A stretch of DNA of 64,000 nt from Zygnema cylindricum (taxonomy: Eukaryota; Streptophyta; Zygnematophyceae; Zygnematales; Zygnemataceae). The translations under genes and the position numbers were made by a program. The notes beneath the pieces were generated by a model, which searched no databases, was not told the origin of the DNA, and was given only the letters and a program-made list of their open reading frames with translations. Shown piece after piece: positions 9,472 to 22,537 of the stretch (position 1 is its first letter; the number at the start of each line of letters is the position of its first letter). Where the stretch lies: NCBI GenBank assembly GCA_037447655.1, contig JBBHKE010000801.1:48794-112793 (forward strand), in the 5' to 3' direction.

Positions 9472-12400
9472 TTGAAAGGTGAAGCAGGCTGGATTGTAGA
9501 TTCAAGTGCCTCCATGCACATGTGTAAGGATAGGCACCTGTTCACTAAGATAAGAAATATTCCCACCGTAGAGATAGAGTACGAGGATGGAAGGATAGTC
9601 ACCACTACTCTTGTAGGATTGGTAGATTTGAAAGTGTTAGTAGAAGGAAAGACATCCATAGTAACATTCTCCGATGTAATGTTTATTCCGGAGCTGAACA
9701 AAAACCTCATCTCTACATCCGTATTAGATGATAAGGGTTTTTTTACTAGCACTAGGGAAGGAGTCTTTACTGCTAGTTTTGAGGAGGATATCTATTTTAT
9801 TGCTGAGAAAGGTAGCCATGGGATGTTTAGGCTGGTTTTAAGTAATGAAAAGAATAAATTTTATTATGCTGGTGTTCATGATATTATGATGTGGCATAAG
9901 AGTCTTGGGCATGTGAATCTAGACAAGTTAAGAGAGATGAAAAAGATGGGAGTGGTGGAAGGGATTAAGTTTAGTGAGAATGATAATATAAGTGATTGTA
10001 GTGGTTGTGCTCAAGGTAAAACACACAGATTACCCTTTCCTAAAACAACCACCTATAAGGGAGAAATAATTCTAAATCTAGTACACACAGATATTTGGGG
10101 ACCAGTTAAAGTGCCCTCACTGGGGGGGGAAGAGATTTATGATGACTATCACTGATGATTGGTCTCGGTATTCCCGAGTGTATTTTTTGAAAAACAAGTT
10201 CGAAGCTCAGGATTGCTTTAGACAATATAAAGCATGGAGCGAAAAACTTAATGAAAATCCAATCAAGAGAATAAGGAGTGACAATGGTGGAGAGTATACT
10301 TCTAACCAGTTTGAGGATTTTCTGAGGGAAGATGGGGTTCAACACCAAAAGACAGTTCCAGAAAACCTGGAACAGAATGGGGTAGCTGGAAGGTTAAATA
10401 GAACACTAAGTGATAGTGCTAGAGGTATGTTGTCAGATAAGAAGATAGGAAAAAGGTTTTGGGCAGAAGCAATGAACTGTGCTAATTACCTCAAAAATAG
10501 AGTTCTTACTTCAGCTATAAAAGATCAAACACCTTATGGGAGATAGACACGCCGGAAACCAGACTTATCTCACTTAAAGGTTTTCGGCAGTCAAGTATTC
10601 AGTCTAAATATAGATCGGTCTAATTGGAAGGTAGATCCTAATGGAAAACCGGGATACTTATTAGGATATGATGAGGATGTTAAAGGATATAGAGTTTATG
10701 ATCTAAAAAGAGAAGATATAATCTTAGTAAAGCATCTAGTAATTATGGATGAAGGAAAGTATGTGGATCCTTTCAAATATACGAAGTCAGTAAAAATCAG
10801 ATTTGAGTCAGAAAATTCGGATGACTTTGAGCTCCCTAACTATCCGGGTTTTAGAGAAGATGACATTCTTGCAGATACAAATCAGACCGAAAAGGACTTG
10901 GCTGTGGAAACTCCTGTGACAACTCTACCCGAAGCGAAAGACGTGGTGGAAATTGATTCGGAATCAAGGGATAGGGGAGAAGGCGAGTTTGTTCGAAAGA
11001 ATCCACGAGAACCATCTATTCCGGCCTCAGATTTTGAGGGGGGAAGGAGAAGTAGCAAAAGACTGCAAGACAAACAGGTTAATAACAAGGTAACTAAACT
11101 ATCTCATCAAGATGAACCTCAAACTTATGGAGAGGCGATGACTAGTCCAGAAAGAAACCGGTGGAAGACAACCATCAATGAGGAGATGGCCTCAATTATG
11201 GCAGGCGATATTTAGGAGCTAGTGGATTGTCCACCTAACCGAAAACCAATCGGTTGTAAGTGGGTTTTCAAATTAAAATTGAACCCAAATAACACAATCG
11301 AGCGCTACAAGGCCCGATTAGTGGCAAAGGGATTTACACAAAAAGAGGGAATTAACTACGAGGAAACCTTTGCTCAGTGGTCAGATTTCCCTCCGTCCGC
11401 ATACTTCTCAGCTTCGCAGCAGCGGAAAACATGGAAGTGCACCAGATGGACATGAAGACAGCCTTTTTGCACGGAGAATTGGAAGAGGAGATCTTCATGC
11501 GACAACCCGAAGGGTTTGTGGAGGAAGGAGAGGAGAGTAAGGTATGCCGGCTGATTAACTCTCTTTATGGTTTAAAACAGGCGCCCCGACATTGGAATAA
11601 GAAGCATGATGAGTTTCTTACCGGTCTAGGATATATCCAGATCAGCTCAGATCACTCAATCTATGTTTTCGAAGATGAGGAAGGTTTTATTTTTATTGCA
11701 ATTTATGTTGATGATTTGCTTGTCTTAAGTAAATCAATGGAAAAAAATAATAAACTGAAAACCGATCTTAAGGGGAGATTTGAAATGAAGGATATGGGGG
11801 AAGCAAAATCTATTTTGAGAATTCAAGTAGAGAGAGACCGAAAAAGAAAAAATAGAAGATAGACACAAAAAGAAGCAATAGGGAACATGCTTGAAAAATT
11901 TCAAATGGATAAAGCTAATAGTTGTACAACTCCAATGGAGTATAAGAAAGGAAGTGAGGGGAGTGAAGAAGAAGGAGTCATAGTCTTACACGAGGAATTA
12001 TCTCCTGAAAAATAGAAGTTCATGCAGACTATTCCTTACAGGCAAGTAGTGGGAAGTCTAATCTATTTTATGAATTGTACCCGACCGGAATTAGCTGCAG
12101 CTGTAGGAGTGCTGAGTAGAAGTCTAAATGCTCCCACTAAGAGGGATTGGGAGGCAGCTAAGAGAGTCCTTAGATATTTGATAGGAACTAAAGATCTATG
12201 GTTGCATTTGGGTGGGGAGAATATTGACATCACTACTTCGAGTGATGTCAGTTATGGTGATGCTCCTATGAGGAGATGCACTTCTGGATATGTATTATAT
12301 GTGGGTGATGGGGCTTGCTGTTGGAGCAGCAAACAGCAAAAAGTTATTGTTCAGTCCACCATGGAGGCTGAGTATATGGCCTCTTGCTCTACTGTAAAAG

Positions 12401-12699
12401 AATTGATGTGGATCAAGTCTTTGCTTGGTGAGCTTGGTCACCTTAAGAGTGGTGTGCAATTTTTTTTTTGTGATAATCACGCAGCAATCGCTATTTCTGC
12501 CAATCCTAAACATCATTTTAAAGCTAAACACATGGACATTAGACTCAACTTTGTTAGAGAGAAAGTAGAAAACAAAATAATCAGCTTAGAGTACCGACGA
12601 GATAGTGAGATGGTAGCAGATATGATGACCAAACCTGTGCCTTCCCCTAAGCTAATTTTCTGCAGGGAAAAGTGTTGTCTGAAATTAAAGATTGACTAG
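9472..12699 (+). pseudogene. B1 pol: protease, integrase, RT, RNase H
   Basis: Protease: WIVDSSASMH near 9490 (the usual DSG is DSS). Pre-integrase zinc region: MWHKSLGH...CSGCAQGK near 9891-10020. Integrase core: HTDIWGP and SDNGGEY keep both Asp residues, but the third catalytic position reads NGVAGRLNRTL (Glu to Gly, near 10380). RT: AFLHGELEEEIFM, LYGLKQAPR and IYVDDLLVLS (near 11700). RNase H: SSKQQKV...STMEAEYM, CDNHAAIAI and MMTKPVPSPK. Stops and shifts occur at 10125, 10545, 11215 and 11862. Confidence 0.92.
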
Positions 12700-12712
12700 A
12701 AAATAAGGGGAG

Positions 12713-13770
12713 TGAAGAAATTAATGGTCTTTTTAAAGTATTTTCTAGGTCTGAATAGAAATAAGAAAGAAGTCGAGGCAGTCTATCTCTAACTTCTCTC
12801 TCCAACTTCTCAAACTTGTCGCAGTCACTGAGAAATTGGAGAAGGAGCTAGAGCCATGGCTACCTAGGCTATCCAGAGGTTTACGGGAAAATATATTTTA
12901 GTTAGGGGTTTAATTTACTAAAAGATATGTACCGGCGACAGGATTTGATCCTGGTACCTGGCGGCCGGCAGACAGCCAATAGCCAGTAGCCTTAGCCGTT
13001 AAGTCTAGGAGTAGTGTTTTGTACTATATGGTTTGATAATTACTTAAACATTTATACATAGGATAGTTCATTTAACTGTAACTGATTACGGGAGACAAAT
13101 ATCCAGTAAATGTAAAAGTACGGATTCCGGTACGGATAAGAAACCAATACCGCGCATTTAATTCTTTAGTGAAACGAATACCGCGCATGTATTTATTACG
13201 GCTACGATTAAATGTGAATTTAATCGGACGACCGGAATTAACGCCGAGATCGCGGAAGAGGATTTCGGTGGTTTGTAGTCATCGCCACATCGGATGACAC
13301 GTGGCGGAATGACATTGGATCGCGGCATCTCCGAGGATTAAGGGAGCGAATCCGGACATACCACGTGTCGACATTTAGGCCATGTCGTACAATGGCCTTA
13401 CATAAAGTACATCGGCAGCTGTACTTTTGTGTACGAAACTGAAATCTGATTGGCTCCGTACATTAGTAGATAGAGTCTGTGAGAGAGATAGGACTTAGAA
13501 AAATTAGAAGATAGGACCCTCTCTCCTAGAGAGCTTCTGTACAAAAGGTCAACTTTGACCCTTTATAACTTACTGCTCAGGGGAGCAAATTTAGAGATTC
13601 TTTTTGCTATCGACTCAGGGGAGTCTTGTCTTCACAGGGGTGAAGTTGGTCAGAGTTTTTGTCTGCCAGGGTGGCAGTTAATTTTGCTGAAACACAAAGG
13701 GGTCAGGGTTATCCTAGAGGCTTCTTGGAAGCTGTCCACTCTGAGGAATTATGGAGGTCTCAGAGTTTCA
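12713..13770 (+). repeat. B1 3' LTR
   Basis: Begins TGAAGAAATTAATGG after the polypurine tract and ends CTCAGAGTTTCA, followed by the TATTC duplication. Nearly identical to 7303-8362. Confidence 0.95.
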
Positions 13771-16700
13771 TATTCCCTCCACCCAAATGCAACCATAGAT
13801 CCCTAGTTCCTATCAAATAACTAAGGACTCTCTTAGCTGTCTCCCAATTTGTCTTAGTGGGAGCATTTAGACTTCTACTCAGCAGTGATAGAGCTGCAGC
13901 CAAATCCGGTTAGGTACAATTCCTAAAATAAATTAGGCTTCCCACTACTTGCCTATAAGGAATAGTCTGCTTGAACTTTTTTTCTTCCGGACTCATCTAA
14001 GATTAAGATTATGACTCCTTCTTCCACACTCCCCTCACTTCCCTTTTTCAACTCCATTGGAGTGGTAAAACTATTAGCCTTATCCATCTGAAACATTTCC
14101 AACATGTTCTTTATTGCTTCTTTTTGAGTTAGTCTAATAATCTTTCTTTCTCGGTCTCTTTCTACTTGAATTCCCAAAATATATCTTGCTTCCCCCACAT
14201 CGTTCACCTCAAATCTCCCCTTAAGATCAATTTTCAGTTTATTAATTTTGTCCATTGATTCACTTAAAACAAGCAAATCATCAACATAAATTGCAATAAA
14301 AATAACACCTTCCTCATCTTCAAAAACATAGATTGATTGATCTGAGCTGATCGAGATATATGCTTGACCAGTAAGAAATTCATCAAGCTTCTTATTCCAC
14401 TGTCGGGGCACGTGTTTCATACCATAAATAGATTTAATCAGCCGCCTTATCTTACTCTCGTCTCGTTGCTCCACAAATCCTTCGGGTTGTTGCATCAAGA
14501 TCTCCTATTCCAATTTTTCATGCAAAAAGGTTGTCTTGATGTCCATCTGGTGCACCTCCATGTCTTTCGCTGTTGCAAAACTGAGAAGTATGCGGACGGA
14601 GGGAAATTTGACGACCAAGGCAAAGGTTTCCTCGTAGTCGATTTCCTCTTTTTGTTTAAATACTTTTGCTACTATCCGAGCCTAGTATCCCTCAATGGTG
14701 TTATTTTGGTTTAGTTTCTATTTGAACACCCACTTACAACTGATTGGTTTTCCGGTTAGGTGGACAATCCACCAGCTCCCAAGTATCGGCTCCAATAATT
14801 GAGGCCATCTCCTCATTGATGGTTTTCTTCAACCGGTCCCTTTCTAGACAATTCATCACCTCTCCATAAGTGTGAGATTCATCATGATGAAATAGTTTTG
14901 TTACCTTTTTATTAAAATGTTTTTCTTGCAACCTTTTGCAACTTCTCCTTCCTCCCACAAAATGCGTGGCTGGAATAGATGGTTCCAGTAGGTTCTTTAG
15001 AAAAATCTCGGCTTCCCCCCTGTCCCTCGATTCCGAATCAATTTCCACAACATCTTCCGCTTCGGGTAGAGTTGTCACTGGAATTTCCACGGTCGAGTCC
15101 TTCTCGGTATGATTTGTATCTATAAGAATGTCATCTTTTTTGAAACTTGGATAGTTAGGAAGCTTAAAGTCATCGGAATTTTCAAACTCAAATCTGATTT
15201 TTACTGACTTTGTATACTTGAACGGATCCACAAACTTTTCTTCATCCATAACCACAAGATGCTTTATTAAGATTATATCTTCCCTTTTTAGATCATAAAC
15301 TGTGTATCCTTTTACATCCTCATCATATCCTAATAAGTACCCGGTTTTCCTTTAGGATCTAGCTTCCTATTAGATCGATCTGTATCTAGACAAAACATTT
15401 GACTGCCGAAAAATATTTAAGTGAGATATGTCAGGTTCCCGCCGGTCCATCTCTCATAAGGTGGGTCGCCTTTTACCGCTGAAGTAAGAACTCTATTTTT
15501 GAGGTAATTAGCAGAGTTCATTGCTTCTGCCCAAAACTTTTTTCCTATCTTCTTATCCAACAACATACTACTTTTTTCCTATCTTCTTATCCAACAACAT
15601 ACTTCTAACAGTATAGTTAATGTTCTATTGAATCTTTCAGGTACCCCATTCTGTTTTGGGTTGTTTTGTACTCTCTTTTTGTGTTGGACTCAAGAAAATC
15701 CTCAAACTGGTTAGAGCTATACTCTCCACCATTGTCACTCTTTACTCTCTTGATTTGGGTTTCATGGAGTTTTTCACTCCATGCTTTATATTGTCTACAC
15801 CATTCTTGAGCCTCTGACTTATTTTTCAAAAAATACACCTTGGAATATCGAGACCAATCATCACTGATAGTCATCATAAATCTCTTCCTCCCGGGTGAGG
15901 GCACTTTGGCCGGTCCCTAAATATATGTGTGTACTGAATCTATAATCATTTCTCTATTATAGGTGGCTCTTTTTGGGAAAAGTAACTTGTGTGCTTTACC
16001 TTGAGCACTTCCACTACAATCACTTAGATTCTCATTCTCACCGAACTGAATCTCTTCCACTACCCCCATCTTTTTCGTCTCTCTTAAGTTATCTAGATTC
16101 ACATGCCCAAGCCTCTTATGCCACAACATTATATCATGAACACAAACATAATAAAGTTTCTTATTTTCATTGCTTAAAATCAACCTAAACATCCTTTGAC
16201 TACCTTTTTCAGAAGTGAAATAAACTTCCTCTTGAAAACTAGCATTAAAGACTTCTTTCCTAGTGCTAGTATCAAAACCGTTATCATCTAATACATATGT
16301 AGAGATGAGGTTTTGTTCAGATCCGGAATAAACAATACATCGGAGAAAGTAACTATGGATGTGTTTCCTTCTGCTAACACTTTTAGATCTACCGATCCTA
16401 GAAGAGTAGTAGTGACTATCCTCCCATCCTCGTACTCTATCTCTACTGTGGGAATCTTTCTTATCTTAGTGAACAGGTGTTTATCCTTACCCATGTGCAT
16501 GGAGGCACCTAAATTTACAATCCATCCTGCTTCACCTTTTAATCTACGGAAAGCACATTTCTGCTTGCGTGGAATTTCGACCTTCTTTTTTGCCTCTAAC
16601 TCCTCATCCAATACGAGCTCATCGCTGTTGCCCTTGGATTCCGCCTCATGTATATGTGTCACAAGGGCTTTTTTCTTTCCTCTCCGGGGTCCACGTGTTT
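13771..16700 (-). pseudogene. B2 pol (minus strand), most of it
   Basis: Minus-strand pieces: RT with IYVDDLLVLS and RQWNKKLDEF (13953-14498), a hinge region (14734-15255), integrase core with SDNGGEY (15617-15904), the pre-integrase region (15917-16192), and protease plus gag-protease joint (16288-16662). The protease active site reads WIVNLGASMH, so the catalytic Asp is Asn and the Ser is Leu. A 34-bp-period duplication at 15542-15603 disrupts the integrase-RT linker. Coding is split into many frames. Confidence 0.88.
15542..15603 (+). repeat. 34-bp-period local duplication in B2
   Basis: TTCCTATCTTCTTATCCAAC begins at 15542 and again at 15576. B1 has a single copy at the matching place (near 10430), so the repeat arose in B2 and breaks the frame. 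Confidence 0.8.
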
Positions 16701-17662
16701 TCCCCTCCTTTAACCGCAGCTTGGTTAACTTAGTGTACTACGCCATATAGTGCGGTGGTTTTTACAAAAGTGGCACAAACCCTTGGGAGCCCTTTGTCCA
16801 AACTCGTCAGGCTGATTTTTCTGCCTCCCCTCTCCATATTTTCTGACCTGTTTCTTGAAATCATTGTTCCTCCAATCCGTCCCAGCTTCCAAGGCTTGCC
16901 CACTCTTTCCTCCCCATCGAATCTCAATCGTATTCTCCCGAACGAGAATCATCCCTACCACTTAATTCCATATCCACCTTGAGTCCGGCAAGTCCTACAC
17001 ATGTTTGACTATGTTCTCTAACTCATCTGGTAACTTCATGAGCAAGTAGTTAACCTATATCTTTTCAGTTTCAACCTGTCTAGCACTCTCTAGCTCCATG
17101 AAAAGTGTTGCGAGATCTTTACAAAAATCAATCATCTTCCCCCCATGTATAAATATGCGTCAATTTTTTGATCAGCCAACTGAATAGTACCACTTTGGTA
17201 CATCTCTATGAGAGCCACCCAATGATCGAATGCCCTCTCTACGTGCAAAGGAGGAGATGCAAGCCCTTGAGTAAGATGGTGGAGGATGAAGTGCTTTGCC
17301 GCCATATTGTTCTAGTACCAGGTATCGGTATCATTCTCCTCTTTCCTCAGAATAGGTGACATGAATGCCGAAACAGTTGCTATCGGTGTGATCGTCTCTT
17401 TCTCCTTTCCTTTGTACACCACCTCCCCTTCCTTTGTCTCCTATGTTGGAGATGTATCTGCATCTTTGGTGAATGTGCTTCATCCAAACCGTGAAGGGAT
17501 GCCAAGTCTCGATGGACGCCTCACCCGTCCACTCACTATTCCCCAAAACCTTTTCTCACATAGAGCCTTCGTCATCATACTTTCGTAGTATATGATACCA
17601 GTTCCATTGAAGATGAGCATCTTACAGGGTGGGCCTATAACCTGCAACTCTGAGACCTCCAT
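16701..17662 (-). pseudogene. B2 gag (minus strand)
   Basis: The frame starts with ATG at 17662-17660, inside the 5' LTR, and reads MEVSEL then QVIGPP across the primer site, followed by FNGTGIIYYESMM. Downstream pieces include a knuckle region near 16735-16790 (CHFCK) and KSGQALEAGTD. Frameshifts split it. The start inside the LTR matches B1 and D. Confidence 0.82.
17628..17642 (-). promoter_or_regulatory. B2 primer-binding site, half-tRNA type
   Basis: The minus strand reads GGTTATAGGCCCACC immediately after the LTR. It matches the complement of the tRNA-iMet anticodon arm at 14 of 15 bases. Confidence 0.78.
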
Positions 17663-18692
17663 AGGTCCTCAGAGTAGGCCGCTCACACGAAGCCTTTAGG
17701 ATAACCCTGAACCCTTTGTGTTTCACGAAGAATAACTACCACCCTGGCAGGCCAAAACTCTGACTACCTTCACTTTTGTGAAGGCAAGACTTCCTTGGGT
17801 CTATAGCAAAAAGAATCTATGAATTTGCTCCCGTGAGCAGTAAGTTATGGAGGGTCAAAGTTGACCTTTTGTACAGAAGCTCTCTCGGAGAGAGGGTCCT
17901 ATCTACCAAATTTTCCTAAGTCCTATCTCTCTCCAAAACTCTATCTACTGAAGTACCGCACCAATCATAATAGTTTGTCGTATCGAAAGCTACATGTATC
18001 GGTGTACTTTTTGTACGGCCATTGTACGACATGGCCAACAAGTTGACACATGTTATATTTGGATTTGTTCCTGTAATCCCCAGAGATGCCGTAATCCAAT
18101 GTGGTTGTGCCACGTGTCAATCGATGTGGCGGTGACCGCAAACCGCCAAAATTATATTTCGTGATCTTGGCATCCTTTGCAGCCGTCCCATCAAAACCGG
18201 GTTTCAATCGTAGTCGTCATAAATACTTCCGCCATATTTGTTTCGCTATTGAAATATAAATGTGTCGTATCCGTTTCGGAACCGTACCGTACTTTGTACT
18301 TTACAAAATTTTATTTATGCATGACGTATATAGTTGTCGTTAAAAGAATTAGTTCACATCTAACTATTTAAATATTTGTCAAACCTTATATACTTTACCA
18401 TTGGTCTTAGGCTGGTAGGATATAGCTAACCGCTCTCGGCTAACTTGACGGACGGCATGTACCAGGATCAAATCCTAGGTCCGGCAAATATCCTTTTAGT
18501 AAACCTACTAAAAACAACTTCCTGTCTCTCTCTAGACAACACAGCAACCATGGCTCTAGCTCCCTCTTTAACCTTTAGTGACTGCGATAAGTGCGGAAGC
18601 TGAAGATAGGAGTTAGAGGTAGACTGCCTCGGCTTCTTTTCTGCATTTCATTTTAGACCTAGAAAATACTAAAAGAACCATTGATTTCTATA
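17643..18692 (-). repeat. B2 5' LTR
   Basis: Plus-strand text starts TGCAACTCTGAGACC and ends TTGATTTCTATA (the expected ACA end is mutated to ATA). About 1050 bp. The match to duplication block II resumes directly after it. Confidence 0.88.
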
Positions 18693-19404
18693 AGAATGGA
18701 GAGAGAGAGAGAGAGGGAGAGAAGGGGAGAGAAAAAGGGTCGATGGCGAGGGGGAGAGCAGAAGGGAATTGGGGGAGCAAGGGGGGATAGAGAGAAAGCT
18801 TGAAAATTGAACAGGTAGCATGTGAGTGAGAAGAAAGGAGTCGAAAGGAGGGAGAGAGAGAGAGAGGGACTAAGAGGTAGAGGTCACCATCTTGTTTCTT
18901 ATGGATGTTATTTATTTCACGGTAAAAAGTGTTTTTTTTCGCTTCTCTTTCCTTTTTTCTCCTTTTTTTTCAAATTTGATATTGGGTTCAAGGAAAATAG
19001 TATTAGAGCCCCAAAAAATAATATAAAAAAACGTATTATTTTTAGGTTTTTATAAAAAAAAAAATTGAGGCTAGTTGGGAAAAAAAATCGAAAGGTTCGA
19101 ACATTGCGAGAGAACATGCGCAAATTTTTTGTTTGAAATTATATATTATTTCATATTTTGTTAAAAAATCTGATATACTCATATAGAAAGGGTAAAGTTT
19201 TTTTTATTGCCATCAACTTTTAACTTCTTTTGGTAACTTTTTTTATATTTATTTATCTATGGTGATATAAGTGTTTATGATCATTTAATATATATATTAT
19301 ATTGTTATCATTTTATTATTATTATTATTATTTTTATCTTTTTAGTCATGCATTTTTGTAACATATTGGATTTTTTAATGTATATACAATTTTTAGTCGT
19401 CCCT

Positions 19405-19690
19405 TATAGGAAGGGATAGAGGGAGGAGGGAGGGAGGGAGAGAGGGAGGGAAGGTGGGAGGGAGGGATTGAAAAGAGGAAGGAAGGGAAGGTTTTACTTG
19501 AAGTATTGATATTATTAAAAAAATATGAAAAATAAACAAAAATAGAATAAGCTAATCCTCATCAAGTTCATTGAAAAGAGGAGGGAGGGTAGGGAGGGAG
19601 GGGAGGGGAATGAGGGAGGGAAACGCGATGGGAGGGAGAGGGAAGGGAAAGGGACAAAAAGGGTGGGGGGGGAAAGAAGGCGCTATCACA
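19405..19690 (+). repeat. GGGA-rich purine tracts
   Basis: Runs of GGGA/GGA/GAGA flank a short AT-rich unique piece. The near-identical core begins inside this stretch. Such homopurine DNA is low complexity and can form triplexes; the open frames in it are spurious. Confidence 0.85.
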
Positions 19691-20184
19691 CATTAAGAAA
19701 GGTTTTGCCTTAAGGGACAAATGTCATAATTATTTTACACAGATTGAATCGACTACATCATAGTGTATGACGATCAAAAACACTGTAGCACCACATTACA
19801 TTTTGAATTGTAAACACATTATTTTGTCTCTTTTGCCATAATATCTCTCGAAATCGAACCTGTATGTCGCATTGAAGTGTAGTAATAAAGTACATTACTA
19901 CTTCTACCGTAGTCTATACTGTATAGTAGACCGTGAATCGTTATTAACATTAAGAAATTATTAGTGTTAATAATTAATTATTGTTATTAATGCTGATTTG
20001 AGTTTTGCAACATTTCACAAAAAAAGTTTAATTCTAATTGATCCATAACGTCGATTTAGGATCAACCATTAGTCGTTTTTGTAATTGTACGACCAACTTT
20101 ACGGGCCGGGTTAATTAAGTTGATGTTCCATCACCAAGAGTTTGTAAACCATGTGTTCTAAATTGACCGGCACCACGTAAGCTA

Positions 20185-20723
20185 CACCGTCAATCGTTAT
20201 TAGCGTGTAAGTTTTTTTAGCGTATAAAAATAATTACCGTGGTGTACGCTATTTAAGAATTTGAAAATTTTGGAAAAAATCATACATTCTAATTGTTTGG
20301 TTATTGTAAATTGGATCTTTGAAAAAAAAAATGTCGGTCGCAAACATGCTTACACTAATATAAGTCTCCGTACAAAATCTGACAAATCGTACACAAATCG
20401 TACATTCACACAGTCGAAACGCGGCTGTCGGACGAATATGTGCGAGCGAGATTTTTTACGACCTGGTTTTTTTCCTTTTTAGAACGCACATTCTCATGCG
20501 TCCACGATTACTAAAACTAATTTATTGTACTTTTTAACTTAAAAAGGTACATTTATGTACGGTCTGACACTGACCGTACACCATTCTATTTAAGAGACAA
20601 CGTACTGAATATAACCCTAAATAGAATAAAGAAAAAAATAGAATGAACTACACTAATGGAGGATAAAAAAAAAAAAAAGCGCGACGGAATTAACGTACAC
20701 AACGCTAATAACGATTGGCGGTG
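20185..20723. mobile_element. MITE type B, 539 bp
   Basis: Starts CACCGTCAATCGTTATTAGCG and ends CGCTAATAACGATTGGCGGTG, with TA on both sides. The near-perfect terminal inverted repeats with a TA duplication fit a non-autonomous DNA transposon of a TA-targeting superfamily such as Tc1/mariner. No transposase is encoded. Duplicate at 42383-42921. Confidence 0.78.
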
Positions 20724-20725
20724 TA

Positions 20726-21645
20726 CTATCCGATATTGAATATCTTTAAGATTTTTAGCACCGACAAAGCTTACATCAAATTTTCACTTGCATACCATGT
20801 ACCTGCATAGGAAAACATACATCATACCACAGAAGGAATCATCATACAACAGAAGGTTATTATACGTTTTGCATGCGCCAGTCTTCTACGCCGGCTCATT
20901 TTTAGGGTTCCTGTTTTTTAACATAACGAAAGTCTTTTGACAGAAATAGTGTGACAAACAAAAAGTACCGAAAATAGAGTGACGTGAGAGAGTTACGAAA
21001 CTACGTTTTTATTTTCGGTTGTATTTTTGAAAGCGCGTGTCATGTGCAAATTTTGTCATTTTTTGCTCGTTGTTCATCGTGACACGTAGCTTAATCGTCT
21101 AGCGTGTCGCGGCTTTTTTTTTTTTTGTATCTACTACGTTGGTAGTTACAGAGAGAGATGAAGCGAACGCCTCGCGGATGAATATTCGACGGTCACGGTT
21201 ACGTCCAAGACCTTTGGAGAGTATTGGCAAGATTCTCTGTAATGTTGTTTCGCGTATAAAGACAAAATAAGCGGTACGGTTTAATACGGATAGTCGCGGG
21301 TTTCTGTAAACTACCCCACTTCTTGACTGATGGAACTTGACCCTTAGGTACACTGGATTTGCCGTAATTATATATACAGTGAAATAGGTAGAAGTACAAA
21401 ATCTGACAATGCGTACAAAGTCGCGTCCTTTTACTATAATTTATCCATAATTATAATTTGGGTTTGCGAATGCGTTTGTCGCAAACTCGGCTCCACGTTT
21501 ATTCTAAGCGCAGTTCTGTATGCAACTGACATAAGTTAACCACATTTTCCGTACGATTTTCCGCAACAAAATACATTGTTGTAAAAACAAACACCTTTCG
21601 TACATCACACTATTCAAGAAATGCGTACTTCATAATTGTGAACGC
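20726..21645. other. Unassigned AT-rich spacer
   Basis: No gene recognised. Short motifs shared with the type B MITEs (GTACAAAATCTGACA near 21393, CATCACACTATT near 21603) suggest an old, end-less member of that family. Minus frames at 21099-21399 have no recognisable domain. Confidence 0.35.
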
Positions 21646-21647
21646 TA

Positions 21648-21846
21648 CACCGTGAATCATTATTAGCCTTATGTACGCTATATCGGCGCCCCAAAATTTT
21701 GACATTGATACCTTAAATATAATAAATTACACTATTTAAGGACGTGAACCATAATCTCTCACGTCTCCTGGCACTAAATTAGAATGAATGACGCTAATTT
21801 TTTCTTTACACTAATAATTTCTATACGCTAATAACGATTAAAGGTG
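21648..21846. mobile_element. MITE type A, 199 bp
   Basis: Starts CACCGTGAATCATTATTAG, ends CTAATAACGATTAAAGGTG, TA on both sides. The interior is shared with 22538-22736 (opposite orientation) and 38640-38838. Duplicate at 43846-44044. Confidence 0.8.
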
Positions 21847-22537
21847 TAATTTACAAGAACCGTAATTAACGTCAAAGAAAAATTAGTGATGTTAATTCTA
21901 TTCCAAGTTTCGAGGTCAAAATTTGGGGGCGCCGTAATAACGATTTACGGTGTAGCTTCAGGAAAGCGCAACTTTGAAACGCTTAACTTTTCCAGGTGAC
22001 ACTTAACTTTTATTGCTATCACACCTTCATAATTGGAATAGGGTAACACTTTCCCCAATAGGAGCCTACGCAGGAACCACAAAATGTACAAAACATGTTC
22101 AGCTTTAGGTACAAATTGATGGGCAAAGAGCCGGAAGAGTATTGATTACCTTTGACGTGTTTCAAAATGAAAACTGTTTACCTTATGGCCGGCGCGAGTG
22201 TAACCGGCTCTATGCTGTTGACGTGAGCAAACTACAGCATTGCAGTGCAACTCGCACACAGAAACGACAAATTTCACCTCAGCACGGCTTCTTTCTGTCA
22301 ACCTTTTTTTTTTTTTTTTAAGTTTTACCATTGCAATTTTTGCAATAAAAACTCTTTATTTTGAATCATTGTGTTAGTCGTAGTCACGCTTAACTGTTGT
22401 ATGCATGTTCTATGGTTAGGCACTGGTGTGACGAATCCTTTTTGTCTTTATGTGTAAGTTGTGAGTACTCTTACGAGATCACGAATCTTTGAAGATAAAT
22501 CTTTTGAAGATCCCTCTATTGACAGTAAAATACAGTA
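21847..22537. other. Unassigned spacer
   Basis: No gene recognised. The first part (21860-21955) ends GTAATAACGATTTACGGTGTA, so it looks like a damaged MITE end. A run of T at 22303-22319 and minus frame 22146-22331 show no domain. Confidence 0.35.

Larger units (their letters stand above)
7303..13770 (+). mobile_element. Copia element B1, complete structure, nested in B2
   Basis: 6468 bp with two LTRs of 1060 and 1058 bp that differ at few positions, a perfect 5-bp TSD, a polypurine tract (AAATAAGGGGAG, 12701-12712) and gag-protease-integrase-RT-RNase H in Copia order. It is the youngest insertion recognised here. Coding is nevertheless broken by a Trp-to-stop near 8418, a frameshift near 8820, a frameshift in a G run near 10125, and stops near 10545, 11215 and 11862. 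Confidence 0.95.
5800..18692 (-). mobile_element. Copia element B2 (minus strand), split by B1
   Basis: A Copia element reading right to left, with 5' LTR 17643-18692, primer site 17628-17642, gag and pol pseudogenes, and 3' LTR 5800-6835. B1 (7303-13770 plus TSD) is inserted in its RNase H region. Without that insertion B2 is about 6.4 kb. The paralogous block II lacks it, which gives an empty-site comparison (…GGGGAGAAGGGAGAG… near 40893). The flanks show an AGAA-type duplication, but the outer LTR bases are mutated and the exact TSD is unclear. Confidence 0.9.
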
